From Wenxinia marina DSM 24838 (lineage in GTDB: Bacteria > Pseudomonadota > Alphaproteobacteria > Rhodobacterales > Rhodobacteraceae): 64,000 bases of DNA. Position numbers and translations under genes: made by a program. This document shows positions 33,648 through 42,809 of this stretch, one piece after another. Where the stretch lies: NCBI RefSeq assembly GCF_000379485.1, contig NZ_KB902276.1, positions 1 to 64,000 of the forward strand. The letters run 5' to 3'. Every line of letters starts with the position of its first letter. The first letter of the stretch is position 1. A model generated the notes under the pieces. That model made no database searches. It was not told the origin of the DNA and worked only from the letters and a program-made list of their open reading frames with translations.

Positions 33648-33673
33648 GCCGGCCGCCACGGGGGGCGGCCGGC
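33648..33673 (-). other. Hairpin between binding-protein and PfpI genes
   Basis: A perfect 10-bp stem GCCGGCCGCC/GGCGGCCGGC with a 6-base loop lies just after the binding-protein stop (minus strand). It may stabilise the abundant binding-protein mRNA or partly terminate transcription before pfpI. Confidence 0.6.
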
Positions 33674-33686
33674 AGGGTTCATCGGA

Positions 33687-34649
33687 TCAGAACGGGGAAT
33701 CGGGGAAGTAGAACTGGTCCGCGTTGTCGGGGGTGATGAGCGGCGCGTCCAGCAGGAACGAGCCGCGCATCGGCGCCTGCCCGGCGAACTGGGCGGCGGT
33801 CATGTACATCGCCGAGGCGATCATCGACGGCGGGTAGGGGGTGGAGATCGGGGTGCGCTCGTCGCCCGCCATCACCATTTCGATCACCTGCTTCATGCCG
33901 TTGCCGCCGAGGGCGTACTGCACGTCCGTCCGGCCGGCCATGTCCACCGCCTCGAGCACGCCGAGCAGCATGTCGTCGTCGTTCGCCCACACCGCGTCGA
34001 TGTTGGGGTACTTGCCGAGGTAGTCCTGCATCAGGGTGAAGGCCTCGTCCTGGTTCCAGTTGGCATACTGGATGTCGAGGATCTCGATGTCGGACTGCTC
34101 GATGACCTCGGTGAAGCCCTGGATCCGCTCGTCGTCGATCACGGTCGGGATGCCGCGCAGGACCACGATCTGGCCCTCGCCGCCCAGCTGCTCCACCAGC
34201 CATTCGGCGGTGTTCGCGCCCACGGCGATGTTGTCGCCGGCGACGTAGAGGTCCTGGATCGAATCGTCGGACAGGCCGCGGTCGACGACGGTGATGAAGG
34301 TGCCGTTGGCGGCGACCGTCTCGACCGGCGCGGTCAGCTCTTCCGAGGTGAAGGGCAGGATCACCAGCGCGTCGAGCTCGTTCGTGGCCGACAGGTCCTC
34401 GAGCGCCGAGACCTGCGCGGTCGCCGACGAGGCGGTCGAGACGATCACGTCGACGTTCGGGAACGCCGCCTCGATCTGCGCTTCGGCCTGCTCGGCGTGG
34501 TAGACGACGCCGCCGGTCCAGCCGTGGGTGGCGGCCGGGATCGACACCGCGATGGTGAACTCCCGGTCCTGGGCGGTGGCCGCGGTGCCGAGGGCCCCCG
34601 CCACCAGGGCGGCGGACAGGGCGGTCGTGCCTAGTCTATCGAGTTTCAT
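33687..34649 (-). CDS. Sugar ABC transporter substrate-binding protein, ribose type
   Basis: A 320-residue periplasmic binding protein of the RbsB class (peripla_BP_4). The signal peptide (AALVAGALGTAATAQ) is followed by a type I fold with FTIAVSIPAATHGWTGGV, IVSTASSATAQVSALEDL and AVWANDDDMLLGVLEAV. Such proteins bind monosaccharides, polyols or autoinducer-2-like sugars; the ligand cannot be read. GGAGGAGG precedes the ATG. Encoded after the ATPase and permease of the same system. Confidence 0.92.
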   Translation of the reverse strand: MKLDRLGTTALSAALVAGALGTAATAQDREFTIAVSIPAATHGWTGGVVYHAEQAEAQIEAAFPNVDVIVSTASSATAQVSALEDLSATNELDALVILPFTSEELTAPVETVAANGTFITVVDRGLSDDSIQDLYVAGDNIAVGANTAEWLVEQLGGEGQIVVLRGIPTVIDDERIQGFTEVIEQSDIEILDIQYANWNQDEAFTLMQDYLGKYPNIDAVWANDDDMLLGVLEAVDMAGRTDVQYALGGNGMKQVIEMVMAGDERTPISTPYPPSMIASAMYMTAAQFAGQAPMRGSFLLDAPLITPDNADQFYFPDSPF

Positions 34650-34683
34650 TCGTTCCTCCTCCGTTGGGTAGAATGCGCCGTGT

Positions 34684-35682
34684 TCAGCGGGCGCTGGTGA
34701 AGCGGTGAGCCAGCATGGCGATGATGATGATCGCCCCCTGGACCGCGGCCACGAGGTACTCGGACACCATGTCCGACAGGACCATGACGTTGGCGATGAC
34801 CTCGAGAATGAGCGCGCCGGCGACGGTGCCCCAGATGTGGGCCTTGCCGCCGCGCAGAAGGGTGCCGCCGATGACGACGGCGGTGATGACCTGCAACTCC
34901 CACAGCTGGCCGGTCGTGGGCGTCGCGGCGCCGAGCCGCGGCACGTAGCAGATCGCGGCGACCGCGACGCAGAAACCCTGGATCACGAACGCCATCGTCC
35001 GCACCCGTCCGACATGCACGCCCGAGAACCGCGCCACGTCGGCGTTCGAGCCGACGGCGGTGACCCGGCGGCCGTACTTCGTCCGGTACAGGACGAAGGC
35101 GCCGATCAGGGCGACGACGATGGTGATGACGACGGGGTAGGGGATGCCGAACAGGCTGCCGAAATAGACCGGCCGGTAGGCGCCGCGCAGGCTGTTGTCG
35201 ATCGACAGCGAACCGCCGTCCGTCATCCAGGTGATGAAGGCGCGGAAGATGCCCATCGTGCCGAGCGTGACGATGAAGGGTTCGATCTTGCCGACGGTTA
35301 TGATCACCCCGTTCAGCAGCCCGCAGAGCGAGCCGACGATCAGCGCGACCACCGCGCCCGCCGGGATCGCCCAGACGCCGAGGGCCGGTGCCATCGCGTT
35401 CATCGACATGATCATGATGCCGACGACAAAGGCGAGCATCGAGCCGATCGACAGGTCGAGGCCGCCGGTCGCGATGACGAAGGTCGCGCCGACGCCGATG
35501 ATCGCGATGAAGGCGGTGCGCGTGATGACGTTCAGCAGGTTGTTCGCGGCCATGAAGTTGGAGTTGATGAGCGCACCGATGACCACGATCACCGCCAGCG
35601 CGATGAACGGCGCGAGGTCGGCCCAGCGGAGGCGGAAGCCCTCTCCCTCCGGGGCGGCCATTGTGGTGTCGGCGCTGCTCAT
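34684..35682 (-). CDS. Sugar ABC transporter permease, RbsC type
   Basis: A 332-residue inner-membrane protein of the BPD_transp_2/RbsC family with about ten hydrophobic spans (PFIALAVIVVIGALI, FIAIIGVGATFVIATGGLDL). The motif GGLDLSIGSM is a hallmark of CUT2 permeases. The ATG overlaps the ATPase stop (ATGA). Works with the RbsA-like ATPase and the ribose-type binding protein. Confidence 0.93.
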   Translation of the reverse strand: MSSADTTMAAPEGEGFRLRWADLAPFIALAVIVVIGALINSNFMAANNLLNVITRTAFIAIIGVGATFVIATGGLDLSIGSMLAFVVGIMIMSMNAMAPALGVWAIPAGAVVALIVGSLCGLLNGVIITVGKIEPFIVTLGTMGIFRAFITWMTDGGSLSIDNSLRGAYRPVYFGSLFGIPYPVVITIVVALIGAFVLYRTKYGRRVTAVGSNADVARFSGVHVGRVRTMAFVIQGFCVAVAAICYVPRLGAATPTTGQLWELQVITAVVIGGTLLRGGKAHIWGTVAGALILEVIANVMVLSDMVSEYLVAAVQGAIIIIAMLAHRFTSAR

Positions 35683-37238
35683 CGCTGTGTCCTCCCTTCG
35701 CCGCCCCGCCCGCTGCTCGCGGCGGCGTAGACGACGTTCTGCTCGGTGATGTCCTCGCCCGTCAGCTCGGCGACGAAGCGGCCGGAGCGCATCACCAGGA
35801 CACGGTCCGACAGGCCGACGAGTTCGGGCAGTTCCGACGAGAACACGATGCACGCCTTCCCGGAACGCACGAGATCGTCGATGAAGTGGTAGATCTGGCT
35901 CTTGTTGCCGATGTCGATGCCGCGGGTCGGCTCGTCGATGATGACGACCGCGGGGTCGGCCTGCATGACCTTGGCCAGCAGCAGCTTCTGCTGGTTGCCG
36001 CCCGACAGCTGCCCCGCCTCGACCGACAGGCTGCGGACGCGGATGTCGTACTCGTCGACCGCGGTCTTCAGCGCCCCGGTCTCCTTGCGACGGTTGAGGC
36101 GGATGCCTGGATTGATCAGGTTCAGCGCCTGCAGCACCAGGTTCGGTCCCAGCCCCTCGTTCAGGAGCAGGCCCTTCCCCTTGCGGTCCTCGGTCAGGTA
36201 GACGAGCCCCGCCGCCATCATCGCGCCGACGTCCAGCCGCGGGATCGTACGGCCGTTCAGCGTGACGGACCCCGCCTGAGACGGCCTGAGGCCGAGGAGG
36301 CCCTCGATCAGTTCGGTCCGGCCGGCGCCGATCATGCCGCCGATGCCCAGCACCTCTCCCGGCCGCACCTCGAAGGAGCCTTCGACGCGGCCGTGATCCA
36401 CCGACAGGTCGGTGACGGTCAAGACCGGCTCGGCCGTCGCGGGCGGGCGCTTGGCCGGGTAGAGGTCCGACAGCTCGCGGCCGACCATCAGCTCGGCCAT
36501 CTGCCGCTGGTCCAGCTCCGCCGCGTCCCAGGTGCCGATCATCCGGCCGTCGCGCAGCACGGTGACGCGGTCGGCCAGCGCCTCCACCTCGTCGAGGCGG
36601 TGCGAGATGTAGAGAATGGACACGCCCTGGTCGCGCAGCGAGCGGGCGATGCCGAGAAGGGCGTCGACCTCGTCGTTGGCGAGCATCGCCGTCGGCTCGT
36701 CGAGGATCACCACCTTGCGGTCGTCGAGCAGGGCGCGGGCGATCTGCACCAGCTGGCGCTGCGCCAGGGGCAGGTCGCCGACCCGCGTGGTCGGGCGGGC
36801 GGTGCTGCCGACCCGCGCCAACACCTCGGCCGTGCGCCGGTTCATCGCCCGGTCGTCGACGGCCAGTCCGCGCGTCAGCTCGCGCCCGAGGAACAGGTTC
36901 TGCGCCACCGTCAGGTCGGCGGCGAGAAGGATCTCCTGGTGGACGAGGATGATGCCCGCTTCCTCGGCCCGCACCGCGTCGGCGAAGGCGACGGGCTCCC
37001 CGCCCATCGCCATCCCGCCACCGGTGGGCGCGGCGTGGCCGGACAGCAGCTTCATCAACGTGGACTTGCCGGCGCCGTTCTCGCCGATGATCGCGTGGAT
37101 CTCGCCCCGCCGGATGTCGAGGCTGACATCGCTGAGCACGGTGATCGAGCCGTAGGCCTTGGACAGGCCCTCGGCACGCAGCACCGGCGGCTCGGGCGTC
37201 AGGGTGGCGCCGGCCATGTCGGTCCGTGCGAGCATCAT
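35679..37238 (-). CDS. Sugar ABC transporter ATP-binding protein, RbsA type
   Basis: A 519-residue protein with two fused ATPase domains. The first (~20-250) has Walker A GENGAGKST and Walker B VVILDEPTAML; the second (~265-510) has the degenerate Walker A GMIGAGRTE typical of RbsA, plus signature LSGGNQQKLLLAK and VVIIDEPTRGID. It energises uptake by the adjacent CUT2 permease. The first of two adjacent ATGs is chosen since it overlaps the GntR stop (ATGA), making gntR the first gene of the operon. Confidence 0.94.
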   Translation of the reverse strand: MMLARTDMAGATLTPEPPVLRAEGLSKAYGSITVLSDVSLDIRRGEIHAIIGENGAGKSTLMKLLSGHAAPTGGGMAMGGEPVAFADAVRAEEAGIILVHQEILLAADLTVAQNLFLGRELTRGLAVDDRAMNRRTAEVLARVGSTARPTTRVGDLPLAQRQLVQIARALLDDRKVVILDEPTAMLANDEVDALLGIARSLRDQGVSILYISHRLDEVEALADRVTVLRDGRMIGTWDAAELDQRQMAELMVGRELSDLYPAKRPPATAEPVLTVTDLSVDHGRVEGSFEVRPGEVLGIGGMIGAGRTELIEGLLGLRPSQAGSVTLNGRTIPRLDVGAMMAAGLVYLTEDRKGKGLLLNEGLGPNLVLQALNLINPGIRLNRRKETGALKTAVDEYDIRVRSLSVEAGQLSGGNQQKLLLAKVMQADPAVVIIDEPTRGIDIGNKSQIYHFIDDLVRSGKACIVFSSELPELVGLSDRVLVMRSGRFVAELTGEDITEQNVVYAAASSGRGGEGRTQR

Positions 37239-37921
37239 TCGAACGCCGCCGCGAGGCGGTCTCTCGACCGCTCGATATGGTCGCGCATCGCCTCGAAGGC
37301 CGCGTCCGCGTCCCGCGCCCGCAGCGCGGCGAGCAGGCGCTCGTGCTCTTCCAGCGCCTCCTGGGTGACGCGGCTGTGGAACATCAGACGGAAGATGTGC
37401 AGGTGGATGTGCTGGTCGTTCAGCGCCTGGCGGACGATCTCGTTGTCGGCGGCCTTCAGGATCTCGTCGTGCAGGTGCGCGTCCGCGCGGGCAAAGCGGG
37501 AATAGCGGCTGTTGCGGTCGACCGGCTGCTCCCCCTTCTCCATGTCGGCGGCGGCCGCCTCGATCCGGGCCATCGCCTCCTCGGTCATCCTGAGGCACGC
37601 CTGCCGCGCGCTTTCGGGTTCGACCATCAGGCGGAACTTGTAGAGGTCGTCGAACTCCTTGTGCGTCAGCTGGGCCGAGGCGGAGTAGCCGATGAGGTGC
37701 GCCTTGCGGACCAGACCCTCGCGCTCCAGCCGGGCGAGGGCTTCGCGGACGGGCGTCTGCGAGACGTTCAGCTCGCGCGCCATGCCGTCGATCGGGATGC
37801 GGGCGCCCGGCGGAATCTGCAGCGACATGATGCGGTCGTAGATCCGCTCGTGGACGCTTTCGGCGATGCTCGAGGGTCGCAGCACCGCACCTTTCAGGTC
37901 GCGATCGGCTGTCAACGCCAT
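37235..37921 (-). CDS. GntR-family regulator with FCD sensor domain
   Basis: A 228-residue regulator. The N-terminal winged helix (~20-80) contains IPIDGMARELNVSQTPVREA, the standard GntR recognition helix. The C-terminal FCD domain has the metal/ligand-binding pattern with D/H residues (FARADAHLHDEIL, HDHI-like MRDHIERS). It heads the ABC operon by overlap and lies divergent to a dehydrogenase gene, so it likely controls both, responding to a sugar acid or its derivative. Confidence 0.92.
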   Translation of the reverse strand: MALTADRDLKGAVLRPSSIAESVHERIYDRIMSLQIPPGARIPIDGMARELNVSQTPVREALARLEREGLVRKAHLIGYSASAQLTHKEFDDLYKFRLMVEPESARQACLRMTEEAMARIEAAAADMEKGEQPVDRNSRYSRFARADAHLHDEILKAADNEIVRQALNDQHIHLHIFRLMFHSRVTQEALEEHERLLAALRARDADAAFEAMRDHIERSRDRLAAAFE

Positions 37922-37949
37922 GCCTGTCCCCCCCCTAGCCCGAGCATTC

Positions 37950-37980
37950 TTGACAGGGCGGAGGTTAACACCGATAGGAT
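37950..37980 (+). promoter_or_regulatory. Candidate promoter for the dehydrogenase genes
   Basis: TTGACA at 37950-37955 is a perfect -35 in the gntR/dehydrogenase gap. Possible -10 hexamers (GATAGG at 37973, TAGGAT at 37975) fit poorly. An AGGATATCGAATGATCC segment follows that could be the GntR operator, but no symmetrical site is certain. Confidence 0.35.
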
Positions 37981-38049
37981 ATCGAATGATCCGGTCAGCG
38001 CGACGCCCTCGGGCGGATCGCGGCGACCCTCGGTCGGCGGGCCCTGGTC

Positions 38050-39147
38050 GTGACGGACGAGCGGCTGGCGGGCGACACGACCTTTCGGTCGATGGTCTCG
38101 CAGCTCGAGGCGGCGGGCCTGTCGGTGCGTACCGACGGTTCGACCCAGCCGGACGTGCCGGTCGACACCGCGGTCGCCAGCGCCGAGGCGGCCCGCGACT
38201 TCGCCCCGGACCTCGTCATCGGCGTCGGCGGCGGCTCCTGCCTCGACATGGCGAAGTGCGTGGCGATCCTGCTGACCCACGGCGGCCGGCCGCAGGACTA
38301 TTACGGCGAGTTCGCCGTGCCCGGGCCGGTCCTGCCGCTGATCGCGGTGCCGACGACGGCGGGGACGGGGTCCGAGGTCACGCCGGTCGCGGTCCTGTCG
38401 GATTCCGAGCGGCAGCTGAAGGTCGGCATCTCCTCGCCCCACATCATCCCGACCGTCTCGATCTGCGACCCCGACCTTACCGCGACGTGTCCGCCCGGCC
38501 TGACCGCGATCGCCGGCGCCGACGCCCTGACCCACGCCATCGAGGCCTTCACGGCGATCCGCCGCACGCCGGCGCCCGGGATCGCGCAGGAGCGGGTCTT
38601 CGTCGGCAAGAACGCGACCTCGGACCACTTCGCCCTCAGCGCCATCGGCCTGCTGTGGGAGGGGCTGGAGCGGGCCTGCACGGACGGCGGCGACGCCGAG
38701 GCGCGGGCGAAGGTGATGCTGGGCGCCACGATGGCCGGCCTCGCCTTCGGCGTCGCGGGCACCGCCGCGGCCCATGCGATCCAGTATCCCGTCGGCGCGC
38801 TGATCCATACCGCCCACGGGGCCGGGGTCGCCTGCCTGATGCCCTACGTGATGGCCTGGAACGCGCCGGCGATCGGACCGGAGCTGGACGAGATCGCCCG
38901 CGCGATCGGTCTGCGGCGCGGCGACGAGGTGATCCCGGCTGTCGCGGCCCTGTTCGGCCGGATCGGCATCCCCAGCACGCTGCGCGACCTCGGCCTGGCC
39001 GAGGAGAAACTCGACTGGGTGGCCGAACAGTCCTGCGGCATCGCCCGGCTGATCCAGAACAACCCGCGCCCGCTGCCGGCGGACGACATGCGCCGGCTGG
39101 TCGGCGCGGCCTGGCACGGCGAACTCGCCGTTCTCGAACCGAACTGA
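38050..39147 (+). CDS. Iron-type alcohol dehydrogenase (N-terminus apparently lost)
   Basis: From a GTG, 365 residues of a group III (iron-containing) alcohol dehydrogenase: the nucleotide-binding VIGVGGGSCLDMAK, PTTAGTGSEVTPVAV, and metal-binding DALTHAIEAF and AHAIQYPVGALIHTAHGAG. The twenty codons before the GTG, back to a TGA at 37987-37989, read GQRDALGRIAATLGRRALV, which is typical family sequence, yet contain no start. The usual first ~25 residues (FGxG strand) are missing and the GTG has no ribosome site. The gene may be truncated or frameshifted and inactive. It is divergent from gntR and followed by a broken aldehyde dehydrogenase. Confidence 0.75.
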   Translation: MTDERLAGDTTFRSMVSQLEAAGLSVRTDGSTQPDVPVDTAVASAEAARDFAPDLVIGVGGGSCLDMAKCVAILLTHGGRPQDYYGEFAVPGPVLPLIAVPTTAGTGSEVTPVAVLSDSERQLKVGISSPHIIPTVSICDPDLTATCPPGLTAIAGADALTHAIEAFTAIRRTPAPGIAQERVFVGKNATSDHFALSAIGLLWEGLERACTDGGDAEARAKVMLGATMAGLAFGVAGTAAAHAIQYPVGALIHTAHGAGVACLMPYVMAWNAPAIGPELDEIARAIGLRRGDEVIPAVAALFGRIGIPSTLRDLGLAEEKLDWVAEQSCGIARLIQNNPRPLPADDMRRLVGAAWHGELAVLEPN

Positions 39148-39157
39148 GGGACCAAGA

Positions 39158-40622
39158 ATGACGCTCGACATCGCCTTCAAGGGCTACGCCGATCCGACCT
39201 TTCACGCCGAGGGCCTTTATATCGGCGGCCAGTGGATGCCGGGGCAGGGGATCCCCGTGACCGACCCCTCAACCGGCAGCACGCTCGCCGAGGTGCCCGA
39301 CGCAACGACCCACGACGCGATGCGGGCGGTGGACGCTGCCGAGGCCGCCGCGGCCGGCTGGCGCCGCACGCCGCCGCGCCAGCGGTCCGAGATCCTGCGC
39401 CGCTGGTTCACCCTGATGACCGAGCACGCCGAGGAGCTGGCGCTGCTCATCTCCCTGGAGAACGGCAAGGCCCTGGCCGACGCCCGCGGCGAGGTGACCT
39501 ACGCCGCCGAGTTCTTCCGCTGGTACGCCGAGGAGGCGACCCGCATCGGCGGCGAGTTCCGGCACACGCCGTCGGGCGCCCACAACATCCTCGTCGATCA
39601 ACGAACCGATCGGGATCGCCGTCCTCATCACGCCCTGGAACTTCCCGGCCGCGATGGCGACCCGCAAGATCGGCCCGGCGCTCGCCGCCGGCTGCACCGT
39701 GATCCTCAAGCCCGCGTCCGAGACCCCGCTCACCGCCTACGCGATGGCCCGCCTCGGGGCGGAAGCTGGCGTGCCGCCGGGCGTCGTGAACGTGCTGACG
39801 ACCACGCAGCCAGGTCCAGTCACCTCCGCCATGCTGGCCGATCCGCGGGTGCGCAAGCTGTCCTTCACCGGCTCGACCGGGGTGGGGCGGACGCTGCTGG
39901 CCGAAGCGGCCAAGACGGTCGTCAGCTGCTCGATGGAGCTGGGCGGCAACGCGCCGTTCGTGGTGTTCGACGACGCGGACCTGTCGGCCGCGCTGGACGG
40001 CGCGATGGTCGCCAAGATGCGCAACGGCGGCGAGGCCTGCACGGCGGCGAACCGCTTTTACGTGCAGTCCGGCATCCACGACGCCTTCGTGCAGGGGCTG
40101 ACGGAGCGGATGGCGGCGCTGAAGCTGGGCAAGGGGTACGATCCCGAAACGCAATGCGGTCCGATGATCACGACGAAGGCGGTGCAGAAGATCGACCGCC
40201 TGGTGACCGAGGCGAAGGAGCGCGGCGCCCGCGCCACCACCGGCGGCGCGCCGATGGAGGGCCACGGCTACTACTATCCCCCGACCGTGCTGGAGAACGT
40301 GCCGACCGACGCGTCCCTCGCCCACGAGGAGATCTTCGGCCCCGTCGCCGCGATCTACCGCTTCGAGACCGAGGAGGAGGCGATCCGCCTCGCCAACGAC
40401 ACTGAATACGGGCTTGCGGCCTACGTCTATTCGCAGGACATCATGCGGGCGATGCGCGTGGGGCGGGGGATCGAGACGGGCATGGTCGGGATCAACCGGG
40501 GCCTGATGTCCGACCCGGCCGCGCCCTTCGGCGGCGCCAAGCAGAGCGGGCTGGGGCGCGAGGGCGGCGTGACGGGCATCCTGGAATTCATGGAGCCGAA
40601 GTACTTCGCCGTGGAGTTCTGA
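39158..40622 (+). pseudogene. Aldehyde dehydrogenase (succinate-semialdehyde type), frameshifted
   Basis: The frame opens with MTLDIAFKGYADPTF and runs to HNILVDQ near 39598; the family sequence then continues one frame over, as INEPIGIAVLITPWNFP, to the stop at 40622. One extra base around 39593-39596 (GTCGATC) accounts for the shift. Apart from this the ~487-residue product is complete: NAD site GSTGVGRTL, catalytic Glu in MELGGNAP and Cys in GGEACTAANR, C-terminal PFGGAKQSGLGREG. It is most like GabD-type succinate-semialdehyde dehydrogenases. A sequencing error is as possible as true inactivation. Confidence 0.85.
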
Positions 40623-40641
40623 CGGCGAGGGGAGGGAACGG

Positions 40642-41481
40642 ATGGCGGGGCAGGACCTCTACCGCAACCGGGACTTCATCCCGGACTTCGACGCGATCAT
40701 GGCGGAGACCGAGGCGCGCAGCCGCGCCCTCGCCGCCAAGGCGCGGATGGAGCGGGACGTCAGCTACGGGCCGACGCCGCGGCAGGCCTTCGACCTCGTC
40801 TTTCCGGACGATCCCGCGCCCGGCGCGCCGCTGCACATCTTTCTCCACGGCGGATACTGGCGTGCGGGAACCAAGGAAGCCCATACCCTCGTCGCCGCGC
40901 CGGTGCTCGCCGCGGGGGGCGTCGCGGCGCTGGTCGGCTACGATCTGATGCCGGGGACGCGGCTGGCCGATATCGTGGGGCAGGTGCGCGCCGCGGTCCG
41001 GCACCTCGTCCGGCTCGCGCCGGAGATCGGGGCCGATCCGACGCGCGTCACCGTCAGCGGCCATTCGGCGGGCGCGCACCTCGCCTCTCTCCTCGCGGCG
41101 GAGGCGCCGGGCGATGCCGGGCCGCCGGACCTGCCGGCCCTGCGGGGGCTGCTCCTCGTCAGCGGGATCTACGACCTGTCCGGCATCCCCGGCTCGTTCC
41201 TGAAGGACGAGGCGAAGATGCGCCCCGACGAAGCGGCGGACTGGTCCCCCCTCGAGGCCCGGCACGTCTTCGGCCCGCGCCGGATCATCACGCGCGGCGA
41301 GGGCGAGACGGCGCCGTTCCAGGATCAGGCCGTGGCTTTGAGCGGCCTGCTGACACGGGACGGGCAGCACGCGGAGCTGCGGACCGAGCCGGGTGCCAAC
41401 CACCTGACGATCGTCTTCGATCTCGCGGACCCGGAGGCGTCCCTGGGCAGACGGCTTTCCGACCTCGTCGCCTCAAGCTAG
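40642..41481 (+). CDS. Alpha/beta hydrolase (arylformamidase-like)
   Basis: A 279-residue alpha/beta hydrolase with oxyanion-hole motif HGGYW (69-73), nucleophile elbow GHSAG (140-144, S142) and a likely catalytic His in EPGANHLTIV. The HGGYW variant is typical of kynurenine formamidase-like enzymes and related esterases, but no kynurenine genes are nearby. It follows the aldehyde dehydrogenase by 19 bases behind AGGGGAGGGAACGG and is probably part of the same catabolic unit. Confidence 0.83.
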   Translation: MAGQDLYRNRDFIPDFDAIMAETEARSRALAAKARMERDVSYGPTPRQAFDLVFPDDPAPGAPLHIFLHGGYWRAGTKEAHTLVAAPVLAAGGVAALVGYDLMPGTRLADIVGQVRAAVRHLVRLAPEIGADPTRVTVSGHSAGAHLASLLAAEAPGDAGPPDLPALRGLLLVSGIYDLSGIPGSFLKDEAKMRPDEAADWSPLEARHVFGPRRIITRGEGETAPFQDQAVALSGLLTRDGQHAELRTEPGANHLTIVFDLADPEASLGRRLSDLVASS

Positions 41482-41814
41482 GTCGCCGTATCGTCCGTCA
41501 GCGCCGCCACGGCAGCGGCGCGCTCCGCGAGGTCGTGAGCGGTGGCGGGACCTTCATGCCGCCAAAGAGTCAGGCGCGCTGGCCGCCGCGTTCAGCGAGC
41601 CGCTCGCTCTCGCCGGACCGGATGCTCGGCGGCTGCGAATGCCTCCACGCCGCCGCTCGCGACGGCCGGTCCCGGCACGGCCGTCCGAAGGACTTCCCGC
41701 CGATGGAGCTGCCGCCGCGGATGCCGCTGCACACCGCCCTCGCGGCGGCGTATGGGTGGACGATCGGCACACCGCTCCTAGAACGACGGGCGGACGCGGG
41801 GGACGGGAAGGCAG
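41482..41814. other. Intergenic, no gene recognised
   Basis: This 333-base gap before the Crp/Fnr-like gene has open frames on both strands, but all are Arg/Pro/Ala-rich and match no family known to me. No hairpin terminator is obvious. The short frame around PPRMPLHTALAAAYGWTIG has slightly coding-like composition, but no supporting start or ribosome site. Confidence 0.5.
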
Positions 41815-42537
41815 ATGGACGACACCAATTACACAGGCATGGTCCGGCGACTCTCGCCGGACCTGTGGCGCCGCCTGTCCGAGGCGCATTCCGGCTCGAT
41901 CGACCTTTCCCCACGAGAAGTCATGACGCGCGCCGGTCAACGGCTTCACCGCTCGGCGCTGCTTCTGGACGGCATCATCGCCCGCGAAGTGACCGACAGG
42001 GGGGGCAACCGGCAGATCGTGTCGATCCAGGTGCCCGGCGACTTCGTCGACCTGCACGGACTGCCGCTGAAGCAGCTCGACCACGACGTCGTCGCGATGG
42101 GCCCGGCCAGGGTCGCGCTGTTCGAGCATGACGACCTCGAGCGGCTGATGGGAGACGACGCCGAATACGCCCGCGCCCTGTGGTCGCTGACGATGATCGA
42201 CGCCTCGATAAGCCGACACTGGACCTTCCGCATGGGCCAGCTCCGGGCGCTGGCGGGCATGGCGAACTTCCTGTGCGAGATGCAGATCCGGCTGCAGCTG
42301 TGCGGCCGCGCCGACGGGAGCACACCCTTCGCGCTGCCGTGGACGCAGGGCGAGCTGGGGCAGATCTGCGGCATGTCGGTGGTGCACGTGAACCGCGTCC
42401 TGCGCGACCTGCGCGAGGCCGGGATCGCGACCGTCCGGAACGGGGAGGCGACGATGCACGACCGCGCGCGGGCGGAACGGATCGGCCTGTTCGACGCCGG
42501 CTACCTGTACCTGCCGTGGAACCCGGACGAAAGCTAG
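41815..42537 (+). CDS. Crp/Fnr-family transcriptional regulator
   Basis: A 240-residue regulator with an N-terminal cyclic-nucleotide-binding-like beta roll (QIVSIQVPGDFVDLHG) and a C-terminal winged helix (WTQGELGQICGMSVVHVNRVLRD). The Fnr iron-sulfur cysteine pattern is absent, so it does not sense oxygen through a cluster; the effector is unknown. It precedes the iorAB-fcc-sox cluster on the same strand, separated by 272 bases, and is a candidate regulator of it. Confidence 0.9.
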   Translation: MDDTNYTGMVRRLSPDLWRRLSEAHSGSIDLSPREVMTRAGQRLHRSALLLDGIIAREVTDRGGNRQIVSIQVPGDFVDLHGLPLKQLDHDVVAMGPARVALFEHDDLERLMGDDAEYARALWSLTMIDASISRHWTFRMGQLRALAGMANFLCEMQIRLQLCGRADGSTPFALPWTQGELGQICGMSVVHVNRVLRDLREAGIATVRNGEATMHDRARAERIGLFDAGYLYLPWNPDES

Positions 42538-42690
42538 GCGGGGAGCCTCCCTCGGGCCGGCCCCGGGGCCGGATGACCTGAGCGTGATGCCGCGCAATGT
42601 CGGGCCGCGATCCCTTGGCGCGATCCCCTCTTATGTCGCGGACCTTAAGGCGAAGGGGGGATCCTGTCACTCCGCGGAGCAGGTTGCGAT

Positions 42691-42720
42691 TTGACAATAC
42701 CGGATTCGATGCGAGCGATT
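42691..42720 (+). promoter_or_regulatory. Candidate promoter upstream of iorA
   Basis: TTGACA at 42691-42696 lies 114 bases before iorA, following TTGCGA. The -10 at the right distance (AGCGAT, 42714-42719) is poor. No clear Crp/Fnr palindrome is visible. Confidence 0.3.
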
Positions 42721-42809
42721 GCTTGTGCCCGGAGGCGCGGCCGACATAAGCTGACATCAACAGCGGGCGGACCGGACCGCCCCGCACCCAACAGGGAGGA
42801 TCACCGCAC

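Noticed and set aside
32541-34634. A 697-codon frame beginning in the IS6 fragment and running through the PfpI and binding-protein genes
   Set aside because: Only the first ~85 codons resemble a transposase; the rest is antisense shadow.
38050-39147. Calling the dehydrogenase a certain pseudogene
   Set aside because: The rest of the frame is intact and a GTG start exists, so it is listed as a gene with a doubtful N-terminus.
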